Below are positions 27,063-35,659 of a stretch of 64,000 bases of DNA, one piece after another. Within the stretch, counting starts at the first letter, position 1. Every line of letters begins with the position of its first letter. The position numbers and the translations under genes are program-made. A model generated the notes under the pieces. The model was not told where the DNA came from. It saw nothing but the letters and a program-made list of their open reading frames with translations, and made no database searches. The stretch is from an uncultured Lachnospiraceae bacterium (GTDB lineage: Bacteria; Bacillota; Clostridia; Lachnospirales; Lachnospiraceae), in NCBI GenBank assembly GCA_900548905.1, contig URMK01000032.1, positions 1-64,000 of the forward strand. Direction: 5' to 3'.

Positions 27063-27293
27063 TTACTCGCACAGATAAGGGGCTATTTCCGCAAGCAGGT
27101 TCTCCGCTTCATCCGTGTTGATACAAAGCTTCGTCTTATTCCCTACCCCCACTCCGAGTACGCCCAGGATAGACTTGGCATCCACCACGTATTTCCCATG
27201 GACCATATCAACATCGTACGGATATTTTGTAACAATCCCATTTAAACGTACAGCATCCTGTTCTGTCTTCAGAAAAATATATTTTTCTATCAT
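27063..27293 (-). CDS. HPr-like protein lacking the active-site histidine
   Basis: This 76-residue protein has the HPr fold signature in its second half (VDAKSILGVLGVGVGN, which includes the Ser46-type site of regulatory HPr proteins, and ends ENLLAEIAPYL). The region where His15 should lie reads TKYPYDVDMVHGK, so the phosphotransfer His is absent or moved. Firmicutes use a similar protein, Crh, as a catabolite co-regulator with CcpA, which suggests a regulatory rather than a transport role. The ATG is preceded by GGGAGGTGG. It runs opposite to the FprA gene, and it ends 56 bp from it. Confidence 0.85.
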   Translation of the reverse strand: MIEKYIFLKTEQDAVRLNGIVTKYPYDVDMVHGKYVVDAKSILGVLGVGVGNKTKLCINTDEAENLLAEIAPYLCE

Positions 27294-27398
27294 ACTGCCA
27301 CCTCCCTGGTATTCTGTTTTACAAACTGCTGCTCTCCTCCGGCTTTGCAGCCGGCTTTGTCAGCAGAACTCCGCTAGCTTCTTTCTATTATACTCTTT

Positions 27399-27491
27399 TT
27401 ATCCGGAAAAGGATACGGCTTTCTTTTTACAAAACCCGTAGTAAAATCCCACAGCGTAACAGTTCGGACAACTCTTTGTGCCCTGCGGCAT
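27399..27491 (-). CDS. Possible 30-residue cysteine-containing peptide
   Basis: An ATG at 27491 preceded by GGAGAGGG opens a 30-codon frame. The product has Cys at 8 and 11 in SCPNCYAVGF, another at 21, and a basic end. The upstream frame stays open for 49 codons, but has no better start. The three Cys and the clear ribosome site suggest a metal-binding or secreted small peptide. It lies antisense to the region just before the ferritin promoter. It could also be chance. Confidence 0.3.
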   Translation of the reverse strand: MPQGTKSCPNCYAVGFYYGFCKKKAVSFSG

Positions 27492-27580
27492 CCCCTGGAC
27501 CCTCTCCAGCTTTTCCCCGGGGCGGCGGGCATGACGCCTTCCGATTGTCGGAATTTGCGTTCTATAAATACCGGATAACA

Positions 27581-27608
27581 TTGACATAAGGCCCCGCCGT
27601 GATATACT
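27581..27608 (+). promoter_or_regulatory. Ferritin gene promoter
   Basis: TTGACA (27581-27586), a 16-bp spacer and TATACT (27603-27608) lie 57 bp before the ferritin start. A perfect hairpin ATGCAGCC-GGAA-GGCTGCAT sits in the leader at 27620-27639. No Fur- or PerR-type box could be picked out by eye. Confidence 0.8.
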
Positions 27609-27664
27609 TGGCTGGTAGATGCAGCCGGAAGGCTGCATAAGAAATGGAAAGAGGTGACGGAGAA

Positions 27665-28177
27665 ATGGAAAATAAGGTCGCTGAAATGCTTAATGAGCAA
27701 ATCAACAAAGAATTTTATTCCGCATATCTGTACTTGGATATCGCTAATTTTTACTCCTCAAAAGGGCTGGACGGTTTCGCCGGCTGGTTTGAAATACAGG
27801 CTAAGGAAGAGCAGGATCATGCCCTTCTGTTTTATAAATACTTACACAACAATGACGAATGTGTTACCCTGCAGCCCATCAGCAAACCGGAGCAGGTATT
27901 TGATGAGGACTTGTCCGCCCCTTTGAAGGCTTCTTTAGAACATGAAAAATACGTAACCGGGCGGATCAATGCAATTTATGCCGCCGCCCTGAAGGCCGAT
28001 GACTTCAGGACCGTACAGTTTTTGGACTGGTTTGTCAAAGAACAGGGGGAAGAAGAAAAGAATTCTCTGGATCTCATCACCAAAATGCAGCTTTTCGGAA
28101 GCGATACGAAAGGGCTGTATATGCTTAACAGCGAATTGGCGGGAAGGACCTATGCGGCCCCTTCCCTGGTTATTTGA
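27665..28177 (+). CDS. ftnA: Non-haem ferritin
   Basis: The start at 27665 (MENKVAEMLN) has AGAGGTGACGGAGAA upstream, and gives 170 residues. A start seven codons earlier lacks such a site. The ferroxidase residues are in place: Glu16, Glu49 and His52 (AKEEQDHALLF), with Glu near 94 and Gln/Glu near 127-130. This is the E17/E50/H53 pattern of bacterial FtnA. The protein would form a 24-subunit shell storing iron as Fe(III). Its own promoter lies upstream and a hairpin (28181-28214) follows the stop. It sits beside a probable metallophore-type uptake locus. Confidence 0.95.
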   Translation: MENKVAEMLNEQINKEFYSAYLYLDIANFYSSKGLDGFAGWFEIQAKEEQDHALLFYKYLHNNDECVTLQPISKPEQVFDEDLSAPLKASLEHEKYVTGRINAIYAAALKADDFRTVQFLDWFVKEQGEEEKNSLDLITKMQLFGSDTKGLYMLNSELAGRTYAAPSLVI

Positions 28178-28180
28178 CAA

Positions 28181-28214
28181 AGCGCTGCCTTTCCTTCCCG
28201 GATAAGGCAGCGCT
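28181..28214. terminator. Hairpin between ferritin and the ABC exporter genes
   Basis: AGCGCTGCCTT (28181-28191) pairs perfectly with AAGGCAGCGCT (28204-28214). It lies between two genes that converge, just after the ferritin stop and seven bases past the end of the minus-strand ABC gene. A short CTTTCG follows on the plus strand, so it probably ends both transcripts. Confidence 0.7.
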
Positions 28215-28220
28215 CTTTCG

Positions 28221-29963
28221 TCAGCTCCCGGGGCTCCACACGGCATTACCCGCCTGGATGGAATACAGCCGCCGGTACAGCCCCCGGCGTTCCATAAGGC
28301 TTCTGTGGTTTCCCTGCTCTACAACCGCTCCGTTTTCAAGAACAACGATGTGATCCGCGGCAGCAACCGTACGCAGCCGGTGGGCAATGACCAAAACCGT
28401 TTTACCGGATACAAGACGGTTGACAGCCTGCTGGACAAATACCTCATTTTCAGGATCTAAAGAGGCCGTGGCTTCATCAAGAATGACCACCGGTGCATTT
28501 TTCAGCAGTGCCCTGGCAATGGAAATGCGCTGACGCTCCCCGCCGGAAAGGGTCGCACCATTTTCTCCGAGCATCGTCTGATACCCATCCGGAAGCCTTT
28601 CGATAAACTCATCACAGCAGGCCGCCTTTGCAGCCGCTTTTATTTCCTCCTCACCGGCTTCCGGATTACCGATGCGGATATTTCCTTCAATGGTATCATT
28701 AAATAGCGTGACCTCCTGGAACACAAAGGAAAACAGCCGCATCAGATATTCCGGGTCAAGCTTCTTCACATTGATGCCGCCGATGCACACGCTTCCGCTG
28801 TCCGCATCCCAGAAACGGGCGGCCAGACGGGATATGGTGCTTTTGCCGCTGCCGGAAGGTCCCACCAATGCCGTGACCTTCCCTTCCGGGGCGGTGAAGC
28901 TCACATCCCGGAGAATCTCGGCATCGTTGTAAGAAAAGCGGACTTTGTCAAAGGTAATCCCGGTATGCGCAATCTTAATATCATTTTTTCCCGCCATAGG
29001 TTCACTTTCCATCAGCATGCGCAGACGGCCTGTGGAAACACGGAGATAGAGCAGGTCAGGCAGCATGGTAAGTACGGTGAGTATGGGACCATAAATCCTG
29101 CTTGCAATCAACAGGAACATAAGCAAAACAAGAAAGTCAATCCGTCCCGATGTCAGCAGTGTTACTCCCACAAACGCTACAATACCGATGCCGCAGCGCA
29201 GCAGCATGGTGGACAGCGCCATAATTGAGCCGGAGGCCAGTTCCACGCGGACAGCCGTACGGCGCAGCCCGGTAAACGCATCATCCAGACTTTTGAACCG
29301 TTCCCCGCCCAGGCCGCAGGCACGGATGACCTTGATTCCTTCCAGATATTCCTGAGACATCTTTTCCGCATGCAGTCTTGCCTCCACATGGCGGGAAAAC
29401 AAACGGCCCTGCAGTTTATGGCTCAGATACAGGACAAGGGCTGCGAACGGAAGCATCAGGAACATTGCAAGCGCCATTCTCCAGTCAAATACCGCAAGTA
29501 ACACACATACCAACACGGATGAAAGGATATTGGCGATGAGCTGGGGCACAATGTTGGACATGGCCTGTTCTATGTTGGTACAGTCCGTCATAATGTTGGA
29601 AGAAAGCTCCGTCAAGTCCCGTGCATTAAAAAAGCTCATGGGAAGCCTGCGCATCTGTTCCGCCACCCGCAGACGTGCCGCTTCCGATTGTCCGTAGTAA
29701 GTGGTATAGGCTTTCTTATAATCGTGCTTTGACAGCAGGAAAATTACAAGAAAGGCCGCAAATCCCATTGCGAACAGAATCCACAGCCTGGTCCGGGATA
29801 CTTCTCCTCCTGTAAGAGGCTTCAGCAGCTCCATAAAAACCTGAATGGTAACCATAAAAGGAAGCATCAGGGAAAGGCTGGTAAGAAAGCAGGCAGTCAC
29901 CGCACTGCGCAGATTTTTCTGCCCCTGTCCGTCAAGAAGCAATAATTTATTAAGTATTTTCAT
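28221..29963 (-). CDS. ABC transporter, fused membrane and ATPase domains (YbtQ/IrtB-like)
   Basis: The ATG at 29963 overlaps the previous stop as ATGA, giving 580 residues. The membrane domain has six helices (about 15-310). The ATPase has Walker A GPSGSGKST (about 366), signature LSGGERQRISIARALL and Walker B VVILDEATASLD, so it is a complete half-transporter. With its neighbour (602 residues) it forms a heterodimer. The pair belongs to the class that includes YbtP/YbtQ and IrtA/IrtB. Those are exporter-fold proteins that import metallophores. That role here is inferred from the neighbouring ECF genes and AraC regulator. Confidence 0.85.
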   Translation of the reverse strand: MKILNKLLLLDGQGQKNLRSAVTACFLTSLSLMLPFMVTIQVFMELLKPLTGGEVSRTRLWILFAMGFAAFLVIFLLSKHDYKKAYTTYYGQSEAARLRVAEQMRRLPMSFFNARDLTELSSNIMTDCTNIEQAMSNIVPQLIANILSSVLVCVLLAVFDWRMALAMFLMLPFAALVLYLSHKLQGRLFSRHVEARLHAEKMSQEYLEGIKVIRACGLGGERFKSLDDAFTGLRRTAVRVELASGSIMALSTMLLRCGIGIVAFVGVTLLTSGRIDFLVLLMFLLIASRIYGPILTVLTMLPDLLYLRVSTGRLRMLMESEPMAGKNDIKIAHTGITFDKVRFSYNDAEILRDVSFTAPEGKVTALVGPSGSGKSTISRLAARFWDADSGSVCIGGINVKKLDPEYLMRLFSFVFQEVTLFNDTIEGNIRIGNPEAGEEEIKAAAKAACCDEFIERLPDGYQTMLGENGATLSGGERQRISIARALLKNAPVVILDEATASLDPENEVFVQQAVNRLVSGKTVLVIAHRLRTVAAADHIVVLENGAVVEQGNHRSLMERRGLYRRLYSIQAGNAVWSPGS

Positions 29964-31765
29964 GCTTTGCCTTCCTTTCCGCTCCCAATTCCCCATCTGA
30001 GGGATTGTTTGTAACGTTCCCACATATTGGCATAGATTCCGCCCTTCTCCAGAAGGACTTCATGCGATCCTGCTTCGGCAAGCCTGCCTTCGGCCATCAC
30101 CAGAATGAGATCAGCGTCTTTAACGGTACCAAGGCGGTGGGCGATCATGATAACGGTTTTTCCCTCCATCAGTCTGCCAAGAGCCTCCTGTATGAGCTGC
30201 TCATTTTCCGGATCGGCAAAAGCCGTCGCTTCATCCAGAACCAGAATAGGCGCGCTTCTGATGATCGCACGGGCTATGGAGATCCTCTGTGCCTCGCCGC
30301 CCGACAGATGAACACCTTCTTCACCCAGAACCGTATCATAGCCCTTAGGAAGCCGGGAAATGAATGTGTCGCACATAGCCGCCTTTGCCGCCTGCATCAC
30401 TTCCCCGTCCGTCGCACCGGGCCTCCCCATACGAATGTTCTCCCGGATGCTCTGCCCGAAAAGATACACATCCTGAAAAACAAAACCCACCTGTTCCATC
30501 AATTCACTCTCCGACAGCTCACGGATGTCAACACCTCCCACGCAGATCCTCCCCTCCGCCACATCCCAAAACCGGGGAAGCAGATGTGCAATCGTACTTT
30601 TACCCCCGCCGGACGGGCCGACAATGGCCGTAATTCTGCCTGCGGGGGCGGTAAAACTCACCTCGCACAGAGCCTTTTTATCCGTACCCTCATACGAAAA
30701 TGACACGTTTCGAAAAGCGACGGAGGAATCCGCTGGATGTTTCCCCTTTCCGGTCTCCGGCAGTTCCGGTAATGCCATCATCGCATCAAAGTTAGCCACG
30801 CCTCCCGCTATCCTCATACTGGAAGAGGATACATACATAAATTTATGAAGTATGGATGCTATGGCGGGCGTAAACAGTAGATAAAAAAGGAAACTCAACA
30901 GATAGGACGCATAATCGGTTGTTTTATAACCGATAAGAATCCCAACCGGCAGAATAAACAGGTAAATATTGTTGATGATCGCCATAAACGCAGACGTGTA
31001 ATTCTCCCATTTGAACGTATAGGTAAGCATGATCTTTGTATAGGCCGTAATTGCCCCATATAACTGCTTAAAAGAACTTGCTGTCTGGCCAAAAGCTTTC
31101 AGTACGGGCATACCGCGCACATATTCGACGGAAGCTTCCGTCATGTCCGCGCCTGTTTTCTGTATTTCCTGCATGATCTCCGGCCCGGCCGCCCCCATAG
31201 TCATCATCTGGATACCAAAGGCAGCCGCAACTGCTGCAAGAGCCGCAAGCCCGAACCGCCAGTCAAATACAAACAGCATGACCAGAAGCACCACCGGGGC
31301 CGCAAAGGAGGCGACCATATCGGGGTAGGTATGGGCGATAAAACTCTCCATTTTATCAATATCCTGATCAATAACCTTACGGAACCGGCCGCTTCCGATG
31401 TTCAGATGAAATCCCAGAGGTACTTTTGCCAGATGCCTAGTAAATATGGTTTTGAGCCGGTATTGTGTCCCAAACGCCGCCAGATGAGCGCAAACAGACG
31501 ATACCAGGAAACAAAGAGCATCTGCCACAATCCCTGCTATTGCCAGAAAGCCATACCCTATGACTGTGCCGGTATCCAGTTTGGTAAAATCAGGATATAC
31601 CGCAATCACATCCCGCACGATGAGATACACTGCAAGATAAGGAATAAAAGAAGCCGCCGCGGCCAGCGCAGCCAGAATACCGCTGGCAGTAAGCAATCCT
31701 TTATGGTCTGCTGCCAGTTCAAAGAGCCGCGGCATTCCGCTTTTTGCTTTTTTCTCTTCTGCCAT
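29960..31765 (-). CDS. ABC transporter, fused membrane and ATPase domains (YbtP/IrtA-like)
   Basis: The start is the ATG at 31765 with GGGAGG seven bases upstream, giving 601 residues. It has an N-terminal tail and a six-helix membrane domain (about 25-320). The ATPase carries Walker A GPSGGGKST, signature LSGGEAQRISIARAI and ILVLDEATAFADPE. The His loop is IAHRLGT. It begins one base inside the S-component gene's stop (TGATG), so it is translated with it. The partner half-transporter follows immediately. Confidence 0.85.
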   Translation of the reverse strand: MAEEKKAKSGMPRLFELAADHKGLLTASGILAALAAAASFIPYLAVYLIVRDVIAVYPDFTKLDTGTVIGYGFLAIAGIVADALCFLVSSVCAHLAAFGTQYRLKTIFTRHLAKVPLGFHLNIGSGRFRKVIDQDIDKMESFIAHTYPDMVASFAAPVVLLVMLFVFDWRFGLAALAAVAAAFGIQMMTMGAAGPEIMQEIQKTGADMTEASVEYVRGMPVLKAFGQTASSFKQLYGAITAYTKIMLTYTFKWENYTSAFMAIINNIYLFILPVGILIGYKTTDYASYLLSFLFYLLFTPAIASILHKFMYVSSSSMRIAGGVANFDAMMALPELPETGKGKHPADSSVAFRNVSFSYEGTDKKALCEVSFTAPAGRITAIVGPSGGGKSTIAHLLPRFWDVAEGRICVGGVDIRELSESELMEQVGFVFQDVYLFGQSIRENIRMGRPGATDGEVMQAAKAAMCDTFISRLPKGYDTVLGEEGVHLSGGEAQRISIARAIIRSAPILVLDEATAFADPENEQLIQEALGRLMEGKTVIMIAHRLGTVKDADLILVMAEGRLAEAGSHEVLLEKGGIYANMWERYKQSLRWGIGSGKEGKA

Positions 31766-32388
31766 CACACAGCCTCCCTGACAAGCCCTGCCTTTATAAA
31801 ATGCTTCCTGAACATGGCGCGGGCGAGCAACGTCCCAAGAACTGCGGCAGCAATAGTAACAACCGCGGCCAGGATCAGATAGGGACCGCTTACAAATTCA
31901 ACCAGCTGTGCCATAAAATCGTTGTCTATGCTGTTGGTTTCTGCCAATTGCCGGTAATAGTCTTTCATTGTCAGAAGCGGGACATAGGAACCCGCAGCAG
32001 TGGCTGTCATCAGAACGGCATAGCTGACCGTTTCTTTTATGTAATTCCGGTAATTCCCGCTGCGTGCAATAAGCTCCGCAAGCAGAGCCCCCGCCGCAAC
32101 GGAAACAATAATCGGCCAGCCGCTTCCCATCACGAACATCACAAGGCCGAACAATATGCCGAATAAAAGAATGGCGCCTGCCTTTGGTGTTTTCGACCGA
32201 AGCAGCATGTAAACAGGACCGGCAATCAGTGCGCCCAGCGCAACGCCGAAGGGCTGGGTGTAAATTGTCAGGCTCATCACCATAATACAGGCTAAAAAAA
32301 GAACGATAAAGATAACTGTGAAAATGCCCAGATTGATAAAATCCTGTCCTTTAAGCTTCGTGTTGGAATAGGTTTTGTTTTGTTTCAT
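31765..32388 (-). CDS. MptD-type ECF transporter S component
   Basis: This 207-residue protein has about six hydrophobic segments (for example NLGIFTVIFIVLFLACIMVM and PKAGAILLFGILFGLVMFVM). An Arg-poor N-terminus with Lys/Thr/Asn precedes the first helix. The pattern matches the MptD family of putative S components. S components give ECF transporters their substrate specificity. It lies between the ECF ATPase gene and the two ABC half-transporters and is coupled to the latter. Substrate not evident. A cobalamin, haem or metal-chelate role is a guess from context. Confidence 0.75.
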   Translation of the reverse strand: MKQNKTYSNTKLKGQDFINLGIFTVIFIVLFLACIMVMSLTIYTQPFGVALGALIAGPVYMLLRSKTPKAGAILLFGILFGLVMFVMGSGWPIIVSVAAGALLAELIARSGNYRNYIKETVSYAVLMTATAAGSYVPLLTMKDYYRQLAETNSIDNDFMAQLVEFVSGPYLILAAVVTIAAAVLGTLLARAMFRKHFIKAGLVREAV

Positions 32389-32417
32389 TTTAAATGTTCC
32401 TCCCTTTTCTTTTTTCT

Positions 32418-33809
32418 TTATTTTTGTACGGATACGATTCGGGTACAGGCCAGATCAAGAAACTCATTATCATGAGATATGACAACAATCGCCTTCCCCT
32501 GTTTTGCCAGAGACATAAGCATGCCCGCCGTCCGCCGCATATTCCTGTAATCAAGTCCGCTGGTGGGTTCGTCAAGCAGCAGCACCGGCGCATCGGAAAG
32601 GGCTGCAAGGACAATGCACAGCCGCTGCTTCTGTCCGCCGGAAAGGGACAACGGATGACATTTTCGGACAGACTCCAGATCCAGAGCCTCCAGCAGTGCC
32701 TGTTTTTTGGCCTCATCCGGCCGTTCGCCGGAAAGCGTAAGATCCAATTCATGTTCCACACTATCACTGAATAATTGATAGTTCGGATCCTGCATCACAA
32801 GAAACGCATATCGTTTTCTTGACGGAGCATCCGTCAGAAGCCCGTCAAAATAAACCGCTCCGCTTTTCTCCCGCATCAGCCCGCAAATCACCCGGGCAAG
32901 TGTCGTTTTTCCAATTCCGTTCGGTCCGGTCACTCCGACTATTTCTCCGCGGCAGGCGGTCAGGTTCACTCCATCCAGCACCGTTTTCTTTTTCCTCTTT
33001 ACGGTAATCCTGCGTACTTCCAGGGCCGGCACCCTGACCGGACAGCCTGCAGGGACAGAACGGACGTCGGTGTCATAAAGCGATCGCAGCCCCTTTTCGT
33101 ACAGCACATGTAACGGCATCCCGGCAAGCTGCTCCACATTCCAGGCTCCGGCATTCCGTCCGCCGTCTATCATCACTGCCCGGTCGGCCACATCCCGTAG
33201 ATAAAAAAGCCTGTGCTCGGAAATGAGGATTGTCTTTCCTCTGCGTTTCAAATGCAGAAGAGTGTCCCGCAGCCTGCCTACCGCTTCTCTGTCCAGATTG
33301 GCGGAAGGTTCGTCAAGCACATAGATGTCCGGTGAAAGAGCATAAACGCTGCCAAAAGCTATACTTTGCTTCTCTCCTCCGGACAGGGCAAAAATGTCTC
33401 TGCGGCAGAGCTTCTGTAAAGAAAGATCCTTTACCGTCCCGGTATAACGGCGGTGCATTTCCTCATAAGGGACACCACAGTTTTCCATACCAAACACCAT
33501 TTCACTGTCTGTATCCGTATTGAAGAACTGCGTTCTCGGATTCTGAAATACAGAGCCTACCTGTTCTGCAAGCTCATGAGGCTCCCGTCCTTGTACTTCC
33601 TGTCCGTCAATTTTCACGCAGCCGGAAAGCTCACCAGGATAGAAATAAGGAATCAGTCCGTTAACCAGCCGCGTAATCGTTGTTTTCCCGCAGCCGGATT
33701 TACCCGTAAGTACCACGCACTCACCGGTTTCCACTGTCAAACAGATATCCGTCAGCGCAGCAGCAGCAGTCCCTTCATAACGAAAACCCACATGTCTTAA
33801 TTCAATCAA
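32418..33809 (-). CDS. ECF transporter ATPase with two ABC domains
   Basis: Two ATP-binding domains are fused in 463 residues. The first has Walker A GKSGCGKTTITRLVNG (about 34) and signature LSGGEKQ; the second has Walker A GPNGIGKTTLARVICG (about 280) and signature LSGGQKQRL. Fused EcfA ATPases occur in stand-alone ECF systems. It is followed in the operon by the S component, with a gap of about 30 bp, and preceded by ecfT. The stop of ecfT lies 4 bp before its start. With EcfT it would energise the S component. Confidence 0.88.
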   Translation of the reverse strand: MIELRHVGFRYEGTAAAALTDICLTVETGECVVLTGKSGCGKTTITRLVNGLIPYFYPGELSGCVKIDGQEVQGREPHELAEQVGSVFQNPRTQFFNTDTDSEMVFGMENCGVPYEEMHRRYTGTVKDLSLQKLCRRDIFALSGGEKQSIAFGSVYALSPDIYVLDEPSANLDREAVGRLRDTLLHLKRRGKTILISEHRLFYLRDVADRAVMIDGGRNAGAWNVEQLAGMPLHVLYEKGLRSLYDTDVRSVPAGCPVRVPALEVRRITVKRKKKTVLDGVNLTACRGEIVGVTGPNGIGKTTLARVICGLMREKSGAVYFDGLLTDAPSRKRYAFLVMQDPNYQLFSDSVEHELDLTLSGERPDEAKKQALLEALDLESVRKCHPLSLSGGQKQRLCIVLAALSDAPVLLLDEPTSGLDYRNMRRTAGMLMSLAKQGKAIVVISHDNEFLDLACTRIVSVQK

Positions 33810-33813
33810 TTCA

Positions 33814-34509
33814 TCACCTCCCCATCACAGTCCGCAACATCAAGATACTCACAAGGACAAGAACAAAAAGCAGGGTCACTAACGTATCCCGTACAGTGAT
33901 ATGCAGCCTGGTAAACGCCGTTCTCGGAGCTGGATTATCCAGCCCGCGTGTGATAGAGGCCGCCGACAATTCCTCCGCGATGGCGGAAGCCCTGACCAGA
34001 AGCGGAATCGTAAGCCCCTCAAGAACCAGGCCCGGGCGTCTGCGCAGATTATGCAGGGAAAGCCCGATTCCTCTCAGCGCCATTGCATCCTGCACATGGC
34101 CTATTTCTTCTTTTGCCGTGGGGAAAAAACGCATGGCAACTGCAAAAGTGATGACAAAGGCACGGGGAATATGCATGGCGTACAGCCCTGTAACCATTTC
34201 ACTGACCGCAGTTGTTTTCAAGAATATTTGTCCGTAGAGCATAAGGGGCATACACATCCGGGCACACAATATAATCATTAGCAGCATGCTCCTGATGAAG
34301 GCAGGGACATAGCCTGCCAGAAGGATAAAGGCAGCAAGGCATATGTAGACACCAATGAATTTTATGGTTTTTTTTCTCTGTCCCAAAAGGAAAGCCAGAA
34401 TACAGACTACTGCAAAGACAAGACTTCCATACACAAGGTCTTTTGCAGAAAATGCCGTCACGCTGATAACGAGCAGAAGAAAAAATTTATAGCGGACATC
34501 AATCCTCAA
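33814..34509 (-). CDS. ecfT: ECF transporter transmembrane component EcfT
   Basis: This 231-residue protein has five hydrophobic stretches and the EcfT coupling segment with ALRGIGLSLHNLRRRPGLV (about 140-160). The ARG-type motif that contacts the ATPase is present as MALRGIG. It starts 38 bp into the transcript of a promoter that overlaps that of the divergent AraC gene. It is the first gene of a five-gene minus-strand operon: ecfT, ECF ATPase, S component and two ABC half-transporters. Confidence 0.88.
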   Translation of the reverse strand: MRIDVRYKFFLLLVISVTAFSAKDLVYGSLVFAVVCILAFLLGQRKKTIKFIGVYICLAAFILLAGYVPAFIRSMLLMIILCARMCMPLMLYGQIFLKTTAVSEMVTGLYAMHIPRAFVITFAVAMRFFPTAKEEIGHVQDAMALRGIGLSLHNLRRRPGLVLEGLTIPLLVRASAIAEELSAASITRGLDNPAPRTAFTRLHITVRDTLVTLLFVLVLVSILMLRTVMGR

Positions 34510-34524
34510 ATATAGCTCACCTCC

Positions 34525-34614
34525 TTGAAAAGAACCTCTTTTTACGCTATAATACCAATTAGTTAGTTTTATCTAACCAAACGGTATTATAGATTAATCC
34601 GCGCCGGGCAGCAA
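34525..34614. promoter_or_regulatory. Face-to-face promoters inside a symmetrical dyad
   Basis: On the plus strand TTGAAA (34525-34530), 17 bp and TATAAT (34548-34553) drive the AraC gene. On the minus strand TATAAT (34586-34591) lies 17 bp from TTGCTG (34609-34614), driving the ECF operon. The two -10 elements sit in the arms of a perfect 10-bp dyad CTATAATACC/GGTATTATAG (34547-34556 and 34583-34592). An inner dyad GTTAG-N6-CTAAC (34562-34577) lies between them. The AraC protein is the obvious binder, but an iron or other metal regulator could also use the site. Confidence 0.75.
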
Positions 34615-34679
34615 GCAGCCGACGCCATATATGTCTTTCGTAAAAAGAAAGATGTCCGACAGGAAAAGGAAGGTGTGCC

Positions 34680-35648
34680 ATGTCAGAAAAAATGATTCAG
34701 GAAATGTGCTCCGCTATGGGAATGAGTATCCGGCCGGACAATCCGGTTGGCTGCGGCATATACCTGTGCGGAGATCAGAAAACCACACGGGGATTTTTTT
34801 GGTATCTGCCCCATGAACCGCATTTTATAGTCACGAAATGTGATTTTGTTTTTTGCAGGGACACACCGCTTACCATGCAGGACAGTTCACTCTATGTCGC
34901 GCTGCGCATGGACTATGCCCGGTATCTCCCGCCCGGTAAAATACTGGCTTTTCTGGAAGAACAGGGCGATTCAGTCAGCACTGTCATGCAGGCGGGAACC
35001 AGAGTGGCTTATACAGAGGTTATGTATGTCCCCACCTTTTATAAAAAACATCTGGAAACGGCATTTACTGCCACGGACGTAAAGCCTCTTGAAATTCTGA
35101 AACGTATGGGCGGCGTACATAGCTGGCCGTCAGAAATGATGGATGTACTGACGCAAATACATGAAAGCAGACTGACGGGCATGGCGGCAGAGCTTTACTA
35201 TGTGGCAAAAGCCTATGAACTTATGTCCGCTCTGATAGAAATGGGAAATGGGCGGCTCCCGAAAAAGAGCGCCGATTATGCAGATATTCTGCGGATCCTC
35301 CGGTACATAGACCACAACTATACCGAAGAAATCAGACAGGCCGATCTCATCCGGCTCGCCAATATGAGTTCCACCAAGCTGAAAAACCTGTTCCGCCAGT
35401 TTACCGGCCGCACTATCACGGAGTATATCCTGTCTAAAAAAGCGGATCATGCGGCGCACCTGCTGGCCGATACGGATATGCAGATGGATGAAATCGGAAA
35501 AAGCCTGGGGTTTGGCACCGCTTCCGGTTTTTCTACTTCTTTTAAGAAGCAGATCGGTATTTCCCCGTCGGAATACAGGAAACAGATACAGTTTAACTGC
35601 TTTAAAAATCCATCCTCAGCGGCACAGCTGCATTTTGGGGATGAATAA
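34680..35648 (+). CDS. AraC-family regulator of the ECF/ABC uptake locus (YbtA/PchR-like)
   Basis: This 322-residue protein has an N-terminal effector domain (about 1-210) and a C-terminal AraC domain (about 222-312, with IRQADLIRLANMSSTKLKN and MDEIGKSLGFGTASGFSTSFK). Regulators of this class in YbtA and PchR activate metallophore uptake genes when the metallophore is bound. Its gene is divergent from the ECF/ABC operon, and the promoters overlap in one dyad, which supports local control. Two nearby hydrophobic segments in the N-terminal domain do not form membrane helices. The ligand is unknown. Confidence 0.88.
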   Translation: MSEKMIQEMCSAMGMSIRPDNPVGCGIYLCGDQKTTRGFFWYLPHEPHFIVTKCDFVFCRDTPLTMQDSSLYVALRMDYARYLPPGKILAFLEEQGDSVSTVMQAGTRVAYTEVMYVPTFYKKHLETAFTATDVKPLEILKRMGGVHSWPSEMMDVLTQIHESRLTGMAAELYYVAKAYELMSALIEMGNGRLPKKSADYADILRILRYIDHNYTEEIRQADLIRLANMSSTKLKNLFRQFTGRTITEYILSKKADHAAHLLADTDMQMDEIGKSLGFGTASGFSTSFKKQIGISPSEYRKQIQFNCFKNPSSAAQLHFGDE

Positions 35649-35659
35649 CAGGCCTTCCT

